Positions 1 to 9,781 of a stretch of DNA of 20,000 nt are shown here, piece after piece. The first letter of the stretch is position 1. Each line of letters opens with the position of its first letter. The stretch covers positions 1 through 20,000 of the forward strand of contig OZ026553.1 of assembly GCA_964020155.1 (NCBI GenBank). The letters run 5' to 3'. The translations under genes were made by a program, and so were the position numbers. This DNA is from Chondrilla cf. caribensis. Lineage: Eukaryota > Porifera > Demospongiae > Chondrillida > Chondrillidae. A model generated the notes under the pieces. The model was not told where the DNA came from. It worked only from the letters and a program-made list of their open reading frames with translations, and ran no database searches.

Positions 1-1263
1 CTAACCCTAACCCTAACCCTAACCCTAACCCTAACCCTAACCCTAACCCTAACCCTAACCCTAACCCTAACCCTAACCCTAACCCTAACCCTAACCCTAA
101 CCCTAACCCTAACCCTAACCCTAACCCTAACCCTAACCCTAACCCTAACCCTAACCCTAACCCTAACCCTAACCCTAACCCTAACCCTAACCCTAACCCT
201 AACCCTAACCCTAACCCTAACCCTAACCCTAACCCTAACCCTAACCCTAACCCTAACCCTAACCCTAACCCTAACCCTAACCCTAACCCTAACCCTAACC
301 CTAACCCTAACCCTAACCCTAACCCTAACCCTAACCCTAACCCTAACCCTAACCCTAACCCTAACCCTAACCCTAACCCTAACCCTAACCCTAACCCTAA
401 CCCTAACCCTAACCCTAACCCTAACCCTAACCCTAACCCTAACCCTAACCCTAACCCTAACCCTAACCCTAACCCTAACCCTAACCCTAACCCTAACCCT
501 AACCCTAACCCTAACCCTAACCCTAACCCTAACCCTAACCCTAACCCTAACCCTAACCCTAACCCTAACCCTAACCCTAACCCTAACCCTAACCCTAACC
601 CTAACCCTAACCCTAACCCTAACCCTAACCCTAACCCTAACCCTAACCCTAACCCTAACCCTAACCCTAACCCTAACCCTAACCCTAACCCTAACCCTAA
701 CCCTAACCCTAACCCTAACCCTAACCCTAACCCTAACCCTAACCCTAACCCTAACCCTAACCCTAACCCTAACCCTAACCCTAACCCTAACCCTAACCCT
801 AACCCTAACCCTAACCCTAACCCTAACCCTAACCCTAACCCTAACCCTAACCCTAACCCTAACCCTAACCCTAACCCTAACCCTAACCCTAACCCTAACC
901 CTAACCCTAACCCTAACCCTAACCCTAACCCTAACCCTAACCCTAACCCTAACCCTAACCCTAACCCTAACCCTAACCCTAACCCTAACCCTAACCCTAA
1001 CCCTAACCCTAACCCTAACCCTAACCCTAACCCTAACCCTAACCCTAACCCTAACCCTAACCCTAACCCTAACCCTAACCCTAACCCTAACCCTAACCCT
1101 AACCCTAACCCTAACCCTAACCCTAACCCTAACCCTAACCCTAACCCTAACCCTAACCCTAACCCTAACCCTAACCCTAACCCTAACCCTAACCCTAACC
1201 CTAACCCTAACCCTAACCCTAACCCTAACCCTAACCCTAACCCTAACCCTAACCCTAACCCTA
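1..1263. repeat. Telomere, C-rich strand (CCCTAA)n
   Basis: This is a perfect tandem array of the hexamer CTAACC/CCCTAA, 210 full copies plus CTA, with no variant repeat seen. Having the C-rich strand at the 5' end of the given strand is the orientation of a left chromosome end, so base 1 is at or near the physical tip and the chromosome interior is to the right. The G-strand repeat is TTAGGG, the ancestral metazoan type, also found in some fungi and protists. The run stops abruptly at a CTA that the first 51-bp satellite unit also uses. Telomeric RNA of the UUAGGG type would be transcribed leftward, using this C-rich strand as template. Confidence 0.98.
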
Positions 1264-4200
1264 GTCCAACCCTAGCAGCCCCGCCCACTAAACTTTACCC
1301 TCTCATGCCGCTAAGTCCAACCCTAGCAGCCCCGCCCACTAAACTTTACCCTCTCATGCCGCTAAGTCCAACCCTAGCAGCCCCGCCCACTAAACTTTAC
1401 CCTCTCATGCCGCTAAGTCCAACCCTAGCAGCCCCGCCCACTAAACTTTACCCTCTCATGCCGCTAAGTCCAACCCTAGCAGCCCCGCCCACTAAACTTT
1501 ACCCTCTCATGCCGCTAAGTCCAACCCTAGCAGCCCCGCCCACTAAACTTTACCCTCTCATGCCGCTAAGTCCAACCCTAGCAGCCCCGCCCACTAAACT
1601 TTACCCTCTCATGCCGCTAAGTCCAACCCTAGCAGCCCCGCCCACTAAACTTTACCCTCTCATGCCGCTAAGTCCAACCCTAGCAGCCCCGCCCACTAAA
1701 CTTTACCCTCTCATGCCGCTAAGTCCAACCCTAGCAGCCCCGCCCACTAAACTTTACCCTCTCATGCCGCTAAGTCCAACCCTAGCAGCCCCGCCCACTA
1801 AACTTTACCCTCTCATGCCGCTAAGTCCAACCCTAGCAGCCCCGCCCACTAAACTTTACCCTCTCATGCCGCTAAGTCCAACCCTAGCAGCCCCGCCCAC
1901 TAAACTTTACCCTCTCATGCCGCTAAGTCCAACCCTAGCAGCCCCGCCCACTAAACTTTACCCTCTCATGCCGCTAAGTCCAACCCTAGCAGCCCCGCCC
2001 ACTAAACTTTACCCTCTCATGCCGCTAAGTCCAACCCTAGCAGCCCCGCCCACTAAACTTTACCCTCTCATGCCGCTAAGTCCAACCCTAGCAGCCCCGC
2101 CCACTAAACTTTACCCTCTCATGCCGCTAAGTCCAACCCTAGCAGCCCCGCCCACTAAACTTTACCCTCTCATGCCGCTAAGTCCAACCCTAGCAGCCCC
2201 GCCCACTAAACTTTACCCTCTCATGCCGCTAAGTCCAACCCTAGCAGCCCCGCCCACTAAACTTTACCCTCTCATGCCGCTAAGTCCAACCCTAGCAGCC
2301 CCGCCCACTAAACTTTACCCTCTCATGCCGCTAAGTCCAACCCTAGCAGCCCCGCCCACTAAACTTTACCCTCTCATGCCGCTAAGTCCAACCCTAGCAG
2401 CCCCGCCCACTAAACTTTACCCTCTCATGCCGCTAAGTCCAACCCTAGCAGCCCCGCCCACTAAACTTTACCCTCTCATGCCGCTAAGTCCAACCCTAGC
2501 AGCCCCGCCCACTAAACTTTACCCTCTCATGCCGCTAAGTCCAACCCTAGCAGCCCCGCCCACTAAACTTTACCCTCTCATGCCGCTAAGTCCAACCCTA
2601 GCAGCCCCGCCCACTAAACTTTACCCTCTCATGCCGCTAAGTCCAACCCTAGCAGCCCCGCCCACTAAACTTTACCCTCTCATGCCGCTAAGTCCAACCC
2701 TAGCAGCCCCGCCCACTAAACTTTACCCTCTCATGCCGCTAAGTCCAACCCTAGCAGCCCCGCCCACTAAACTTTACCCTCTCATGCCGCTAAGTCCAAC
2801 CCTAGCAGCCCCGCCCACTAAACTTTACCCTCTCATGCCGCTAAGTCCAACCCTAGCAGCCCCGCCCACTAAACTTTACCCTCTCATGCCGCTAAGTCCA
2901 ACCCTAGCAGCCCCGCCCACTAAACTTTACCCTCTCATGCCGCTAAGTCCAACCCTAGCAGCCCCGCCCACTAAACTTTACCCTCTCATGCCGCTAAGTC
3001 CAACCCTAGCAGCCCCGCCCACTAAACTTTACCCTCTCATGCCGCTAAGTCCAACCCTAGCAGCCCCGCCCACTAAACTTTACCCTCTCATGCCGCTAAG
3101 TCCAACCCTAGCAGCCCCGCCCACTAAACTTTACCCTCTCATGCCGCTAAGTCCAACCCTAGCAGCCCCGCCCACTAAACTTTACCCTCTCATGCCGCTA
3201 AGTCCAACCCTAGCAGCCCCGCCCACTAAACTTTACCCTCTCATGCCGCTAAGTCCAACCCTAGCAGCCCCGCCCACTAAACTTTACCCTCTCATGCCGC
3301 TAAGTCCAACCCTAGCAGCCCCGCCCACTAAACTTTACCCTCTCATGCCGCTAAGTCCAACCCTAGCAGCCCCGCCCACTAAACTTTACCCTCTCATGCC
3401 GCTAAGTCCAACCCTAGCAGCCCCGCCCACTAAACTTTACCCTCTCATGCCGCTAAGTCCAACCCTAGCAGCCCCGCCCACTAAACTTTACCCTCTCATG
3501 CCGCTAAGTCCAACCCTAGCAGCCCCGCCCACTAAACTTTACCCTCTCATGCCGCTAAGTCCAACCCTAGCAGCCCCGCCCACTAAACTTTACCCTCTCA
3601 TGCCGCTAAGTCCAACCCTAGCAGCCCCGCCCACTAAACTTTACCCTCTCATGCCGCTAAGTCCAACCCTAGCAGCCCCGCCCACTAAACTTTACCCTCT
3701 CATGCCGCTAAGTCCAACCCTAGCAGCCCCGCCCACTAAACTTTACCCTCTCATGCCGCTAAGTCCAACCCTAGCAGCCCCGCCCACTAAACTTTACCCT
3801 CTCATGCCGCTAAGTCCAACCCTAGCAGCCCCGCCCACTAAACTTTACCCTCTCATGCCGCTAAGTCCAACCCTAGCAGCCCCGCCCACTAAACTTTACC
3901 CTCTCATGCCGCTAAGTCCAACCCTAGCAGCCCCGCCCACTAAACTTTACCCTCTCATGCCGCTAAGTCCAACCCTAGCAGCCCCGCCCACTAAACTTTA
4001 CCCTCTCATGCCGCTAAGTCCAACCCTAGCAGCCCCGCCCACTAAACTTTACCCTCTCATGCCGCTAAGTCCAACCCTAGCAGCCCCGCCCACTAAACTT
4101 TACCCTCTCATGCCGCTAAGTCCAACCCTAGCAGCCCCGCCCACTAAACTTTACCCTCTCATGCCGCTAAGTCCAACCCTAGCAGCCCCGCCCACTAAAC

Positions 4201-5069
4201 TTTACCCTCTCATGCCGCTAAGTCCAACCCTAGCAGCCCCGCCCACTAAACTTTACCCTCTCATGCCGCTAAGTCCAACCCTAGCAGCCCCGCCCACTAA
4301 ACTTTACCCTCTCATGCCGCTAAGTCCAACCCTAGCAGCCCCGCCCACTAAACTTTACCCTCTCATGCCGCTAAGTCCAACCCTAGCAGCCCCGCCCACT
4401 AAACTTTACCCTCTCATGCCGCTAAGTCCAACCCTAGCAGCCCCGCCCACTAAACTTTACCCTCTCATGCCGCTAAGTCCAACCCTAGCAGCCCCGCCCA
4501 CTAAACTTTACCCTCTCATGCCGCTAAGTCCAACCCTAGCAGCCCCGCCCACTAAACTTTACCCTCTCATGCCGCTAAGTCCAACCCTAGCAGCCCCGCC
4601 CACTAAACTTTACCCTCTCATGCCGCTAAGTCCAACCCTAGCAGCCCCGCCCACTAAACTTTACCCTCTCATGCCGCTAAGTCCAACCCTAGCAGCCCCG
4701 CCCACTAAACTTTACCCTCTCATGCCGCTAAGTCCAACCCTAGCAGCCCCGCCCACTAAACTTTACCCTCTCATGCCGCTAAGTCCAACCCTAGCAGCCC
4801 CGCCCACTAAACTTTACCCTCTCATGCCGCTAAGTCCAACCCTAGCAGCCCCGCCCACTAAACTTTACCCTCTCATGCCGCTAAGTCCAACCCTAGCAGC
4901 CCCGCCCACTAAACTTTACCCTCTCATGCCGCTAAGTCCAACCCTAGCAGCCCCGCCCACTAAACTTTACCCTCTCATGCCGCTAAGTCCAACCCTAGCA
5001 GCCCCGCCCACTAAACTTTACCCTCTCATGCCGCTAAGTCCAACCCTAGCAGCCCCGCCCACTAAACTT
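1261..5069. repeat. 51-bp subtelomeric satellite, 74 units plus one partial
   Basis: This is a head-to-tail array next to the telomere. The first unit (1261-1310) is 50 bp because one A is missing at the junction. It is followed by 73 units of exactly 51 bp starting at 1311, and a partial unit from 5034. I saw no substitution between units. Each unit is about 57% GC and strongly C-biased (about 23 C to 6 G), the same strand bias as the telomere. Each has a telomere-like AACCCTA (first at 1268-1274), a GC-box decamer on the minus strand (TGGGCGGGGC, first at 1278-1287) and two CpGs. Because 51 is divisible by three and one frame lacks a stop, the array contains a 1,287-codon ORF from 1305 to 5168. 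I treat this as an artefact of periodicity. The homogeneity implies recent amplification or continuous turnover, if the assembly is correct. Confidence 0.97.
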
Positions 5070-5093
5070 AACACTATAATGCCAATAAGGCTA
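5070..5093. repeat. Decayed last unit of the 51-bp satellite
   Basis: Past 5069 the sequence still follows the second part of the 51-bp unit with many substitutions: an ACxCT stretch, then ATGCC, then TAAG at matching offsets. It then loses resemblance near 5093. This looks like an eroded proximal unit that escaped the homogenisation of the rest of the array. The match is short and made by eye. Confidence 0.55.
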
Positions 5094-5500
5094 GCTGCTG
5101 TCGATTCTCAATTCACAATACCCCTTGCAGGAATTCCAGCAGTTGAACATCTAAAACAATCTTTTTGATTTCACTTGTGGTTTCTAAAATAAGGAAAAAC
5201 TGATAAGCATTTTTTGGCTCCAACACTGATCCAATCTTTCCAAAACTTTTAGCACTCATAATTTACCTAGAACTGCAGGTTATGGACTGGTTACAAATAT
5301 CTTGATGCATTTTATGTGGGTGTTATGAAAAAGGGTTTGAGGGGTCAAATTCAATCCTTCAAACCAACCCTTCAAACCAACCCTTCAGACCAACCCCCAT
5401 GTGCGGAGGATGTAAGGATCAAGCATCTAAGCCAAAGTACAGATTCCTTCCAATGCATTTAAATCTACCTTGTAGGAAATCTTCAAATTTGCACCTAACT
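5094..5500. other. Non-repetitive spacer between the two satellites
   Basis: This is AT-rich, mostly low-copy-looking sequence between the 51-bp array and the 350-bp array. I see no long ORF, RNA gene or transposon end in it. The only internal structure is a 13-bp x3 repeat at 5356-5394. It could be a relic of the ancestral subtelomere or the edge of an unrecognised older element. Confidence 0.6.
5356..5394. repeat. 13-bp minisatellite, 3 copies
   Basis: Three consecutive copies of CCTTCAAACCAAC start at 5356, 5369 and 5382. The third has one A-to-G change. A CCCC run follows. It is a small local tandem repeat with no visible link to the neighbouring satellites. Confidence 0.9.
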
Positions 5501-5514
5501 ACACATATAGATAA

Positions 5515-5528
5515 ATATATATATATAT
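5515..5528. repeat. (AT)7 microsatellite at the left edge of the 350-bp satellite
   Basis: This is a pure AT dinucleotide run. It coincides with the CATATATATGAAT segment of the satellite monomer, so it is probably a local expansion within the degenerate first monomer and not independent sequence. Confidence 0.75.
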
Positions 5529-6271
5529 GAATACAAAAGTATACACATTTTTAAACGTGGCACAAGGTCACTGAAGACAATTTTTGGTCGACATCAAAAT
5601 GCATCTTTTTTGCTATCAGAAGGACCGTACTAGGTCCCGGAGTGATACTATGCATTTGGATTAGAACTATGATGCATCACGTGCACACAGGAGAGGCCGT
5701 GAAGACAACTTAAACAATTGACATCTTTTGGCTTGTCACCACGAGGCTTATAGCGCACTCAGGACAATCAGAATGCTTGCGAAATTGTGTTGGTGAGTTA
5801 GGCATGGACACTAGGTAGCCCTTGGTGACCAGAAAAGAAATCTCAAATTGCTTAGGTGATCACCCAAGGCATAATACACTTATATATGAATCTACGTACA
5901 AAGTATATACATTGGCAATAGGGGGAAATTTTGGTCGACATCAAAATGCATCCTTTTTGCTATCAGAAGGTAGCTACCAGGTCCAGGAGTGTGTCTGTGC
6001 ATTTGGATTTGAGCTATGATGCATCACGTGCACACAGGAGAGGCCGTGGTGACAAGACCAAAAATTGACATTTTTTGGGCTTGTCACCACGAGGCTTATA
6101 GCGCACTCAGGACAATCAGAATGCTTGCGAAATTGTGTTGGTGAGTTAGGCATGGACACTAGGTAGCCCTTGGTGACCAGCAAAGAAATCTCAAATTGCT
6201 TAGGTGATCACCACAAGGCGTATTACACGCATATATGAATGTACATACAAAGTATATACATTCTATTATAT

Positions 6272-6806
6272 GTGACATGCGCAGCGAAAATGTGTCCCAA
6301 CGGTCCGTGTCAACTTTGTGGGAAATGCAGAATAAACAATTTGTGAAAATTTTGACGCTATATTTTTTATTAGGCAATTCGATTAAGTATCGTTCGGTGA
6401 ACATCCTCTGCAAATATGAATGTTAAATTCAATTCGGTTAGTTAGATATACCCACTTAAAACTTTGGACGCGTTAAGCCGCCATTTTTATTTCTCGGATA
6501 CGGAGTTGACGTCATCGACTATCGGCTATGTTCATGTTCAAAACAGCTGTTCGGTAACCAGTTGAAACTGGTAATATTGCGTAACCGAAATAATATACGG
6601 AAAATACGTGAGAATACTTAACAGCTCCTCTCACAAAATGGCTAATTCCGATCTGTGATATAAAAAAGCTCCTGGCACAGCGCCTATCAAAGGAACGGAA
6701 GCAGAAACAGTCTAAAATGACTCTAATATGCCCGTATCTCAATATAGAAACAAAATGGCGATTTTCGAAAAAATCGATTAGGACACATTTTCGCTGCGCA
6801 CGTCAC
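6272..6806. mobile_element. 535-bp MITE-like non-autonomous DNA transposon
   Basis: This insert interrupts an A monomer. It has 26-bp terminal inverted repeats, 6272-6297 and 6781-6806, differing at one position. They begin GTGACRTGCGCAGCG, where R is the variable base, and continue into AAAATGTGTCC. The flanks are a direct repeat ATAT (6268-6271 and 6807-6810), and removing the element plus one ATAT restores the normal monomer. Because ATAT is its own complement, a TA target duplication with slightly longer termini is also possible. Inside are a second inverted pair (CGCCATTTTTATTTC at 6479-6493 and GAAACAAAATGGCG at 6747-6760) and a nested hairpin near the centre (6550-6589). There is no transposase ORF, so it would depend on a partner elsewhere. 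I cannot assign the superfamily from termini alone. Confidence 0.88.
6550..6589. other. Nested inverted repeat at the centre of the MITE
   Basis: The inner stem is ACCAGTT, loop GA, AACTGGT (6557-6572). The outer arms TTCGGT (6550-6555) and ACCGAA (6584-6589) enclose it. The hairpin lies close to the element midpoint, about 6539. It may be a remnant of a smaller nested element or simply part of the fold-back structure common in MITEs. Confidence 0.7.
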
Positions 6807-7325
6807 ATATGTGGCACTGGGGGGAAATTTTGGTCGACATCTAAATGCATCCTTTTGCTATCAGAAGGTAGCTACCAGGTCCAGGAGTGTGTCTGTGCAT
6901 TTGGATTTCAGCTATGATGCATCACGTGCACACAGGAGAGGCCGTGGTGACAAGACCAAAAATTGACATTTCTTGGGCTTGTCACCACGAGGCTTATAGC
7001 GCACTCAGGACAATCAGAATGCTTGCAAAATTGTGTTGGTGAGTTAGGCATGGACACTAGGTAGCCCTTGGTGACCAGAAAAGAAATCTCAAATTGCTTA
7101 GGTGATCACCACAAGGCGTAATACACATATATATGAATCTACATACAAAGTATATACATTGGCAATAGGGGGAAATTTTGGTCGACATCAAAATGCATCC
7201 TTTTTGCTATCAGAAGGTAGCTACTAGGTCCAGGAGTGTGTCTGTGCATTTGGATTTCAGCTATGATGCATCACGTGCACACAGGAGAGGCCGTGGTGAC
7301 AAGATCAAAAATTGACATTTTTTGG

Positions 7326-9433
7326 GCTTGTCACCACGAGGCTTATAGCGCACTCAGGACAATCAGAATGCTTGCGAAATTGTGTTGGTGAGTTAGGCAT
7401 GGACACTAGGTAGCCCTTGGTGACCAGAAAAGAAATCTCAAATTGCTTAGGTGATCACCACAAGGCGTATTACACGCATATATGAATGTACATACAAAGT
7501 ATATACATTCTATTATATGTGGCACTGGGGGGAAATTTTGGTCGACATCAAAATGCATCCTTTTTGCTATCAGAAGGTAGCTACCAGGTCCAGGAGTGTG
7601 TCTGTGCATTTGGATTTCAGCTATGATGCATGACGTGCACACAGGAGAGGCCGTGGTGTCAAGACCAAAAATTGACATTTTTTGGGCATGTCACCACGAG
7701 GCTTATAGCGCACTCAGGACAATCAGAATGCTTGCGAAATTGTGTTGGTGAGTTAGGCATGGACACTAGGTAGCCCTTGGTGACCAGAAAAGAAATCTCA
7801 AATTGCTTAGGTGATCACCCAAGGCGTAATACACTTATATATGAATCTACATTCAAAGTATATACATTGGCAATAGGGGGAAATTTTGGTCGACATCAAA
7901 ATGCAACTGTTTGCTATCAGAAGGTAGCTACCAGGTCCAGGAGTGTGTCTGTGCATTTGGATTTGAGCTATGATGCATCACGTGCACACAGGAGAGGCCG
8001 TGGTGTCAAGACCAAAAATTGACATTTTATGGGCTTGTCACCACGAGGCTTATAGCGCACTCAGGACAATCAGAATGCTTGCGAAATTGTGTTGGTGAGT
8101 TAGGCATGGATACTAGGTAGCCCTTGGTGACCAGAAAAGAAATCTCAAATTGCTTAGGTGATCACCCAAGGCGTAATACACATATATATGAATCTACGTA
8201 AAAAGTATATACATTGGCAATAGGGGGAAATTTTGGTCGACATCAAAATGCAACTGTTTGCTATCAGAAGGTAGCTACCAGGTCCAGGAGTGTGTCTGTG
8301 CATTTGGATTTCAGCTATGATGCATCACGTGCACACAGGAGAGGCCGTGGTGACAAGACCAAAAATTGACATTTTTTGGGCTTGTCACCACGAGGCTTAT
8401 AGCGCACTCAGGACAATCAGAATGCTTGCGAAATTGTGTTGGTGAGTTAGGCATGGACACTAGGTAGCCCTTGGTGACCAGAAAAGAAATCTCAAATTGC
8501 TTAGGTGATCACCACAAGGCGTATTACACGCATATATGAATGTACATACAAAGTATATACATTCTATTATATGTGGCACTGGGGGGAAATTTTGGTCGAC
8601 ATCAAAATGCATCCTTTTTGCTATCAGAAGGTAGCTACCAGGTCCAGGAGTGTGTCTGTGCATTTGGATTTCAGCTATGATGCATGACGTGCACACAGGA
8701 GAGGCCGTGGTGTCAAGACCAAAAATTGACATTTTTTGGGCATGTCACCACGAGGCTTATAGCGCACTCAGGACAATCAGAATGCTTGCGAAATTGTGTT
8801 GGTGAGTTAGGCATGGACACTAGGTAGCCCTTGGTGACCAGAAAAGAAATATCAAATTGCTTAGGTGATCACCCAAGGCGTAATACACTTATATATGAAT
8901 CTACATTCAAAGTATATACATTGGCAATAGGGGGAAATTTTGGTCGACATCAAAATGCAACTGTTTGCTATCAGAAGGTAGCTACCAGGTCCAGGAGTGT
9001 GTCTGTGCATTTGGATTTGAGCTATGATGCATCACGTGCACACAGGAGAGGCCGTGGTGTCAAGACCAAAAATTGACATTTTATGGGCTTGTCACCACGA
9101 GGCTTATAGCGCACTCAGGACAATCAGAATGCTTGCGAAATTGTGTTGGTGAGTTAGGCATGGACACTAGGTAGCCCTTGGTGACCAGAAAAGAAATCTC
9201 AAATTGCTTAGGTGATCACCCAAGGCGTAATACACATATATATGAATCTACGTAAAAAGTATATACATTGGCAATAGGGGGAAATTTTGGTCGACATCAA
9301 AATGCAACTGTTTGCTATCAGAAGGTAGCTACCAGGTCCAGGAGTGTGTCTGTGCATTTGGATTTGAGCTATGATGCATCACGTGCACACAGGAGAGGCC
9401 GTGGTGACAAGACCAAAAATTGACATTTTTTGG
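7326..9433. repeat. Tandem duplication of a three-monomer A-B-B block (1,054 bp x2)
   Basis: The blocks 7326-8379 and 8380-9433 both read A-B-B, with monomer lengths 360, 347 and 347. They share private variants: GCATGTCACC at the start of the first B, CATGACGTGCAC in the A copy, GGTGTCAAGACC, and CTACATTCAAAGTA in the first B. I noted at least three point differences between the halves: near 8110/9164, near 7795/8849 and at 8312/9366. This is a recent higher-order duplication. Confidence 0.9.
8346..8392. other. Representative copy of the satellite hairpin (present in each monomer)
   Basis: The outer arms CGTGGTGACAAG (8346-8357) and CTTGTCACCACG (8381-8392) are perfectly complementary over 12 bp. 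After one A/G mismatch, the inner arms CCAAAAA (8359-8365) and TTTTTGG (8373-8379) pair for 7 more, closing a 7-base loop. The same fold is visible at the equivalent place in most monomers. In DNA it could extrude as a cruciform; in RNA it would be a stem of about 20 bp, the size range of small-RNA precursors. Function is not shown. Copies with GGTGTCAAG opposite GCATGTCACC have a weakened stem. Confidence 0.85.
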
Positions 9434-9781
9434 GCTTGTCACCACGAGGCTTATAGCGCACTCAGGACAATCAGAATGCTTGCGAAATTGTGTTGGTGAG
9501 TTAGGCATGGACACTAGGTAGCCCTTGGTGACCAGAAAAGAAATCTCAAATTGCTTAGGTGATCACCCAAGGCGTAATACACATATATATGAATCTACAT
9601 ACAAAGTATATACATTGGCAATAGGGGGAAATTTTGGTCGACATCAAAATGCATCCTTTTTGCTATCAGAGGGTAGCTACCAGGTCCAGGAGTGTGTCTG
9701 TGCATTTGGATTTCAGCTATGATGCATCACGTGCACACAGGAGAGGCCGTGGTGACAAGACCAAAAATTGACATTATTTGG

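Noticed and set aside
1305..5168. A 1,287-codon ORF with a 17-residue Pro/Leu-rich repeat
   Set aside because: It is the 51-bp satellite read in the one stop-free frame. Units are identical at DNA level with no synonymous variation, the start lies in the first unit, and the tail is non-satellite sequence until the first chance stop.
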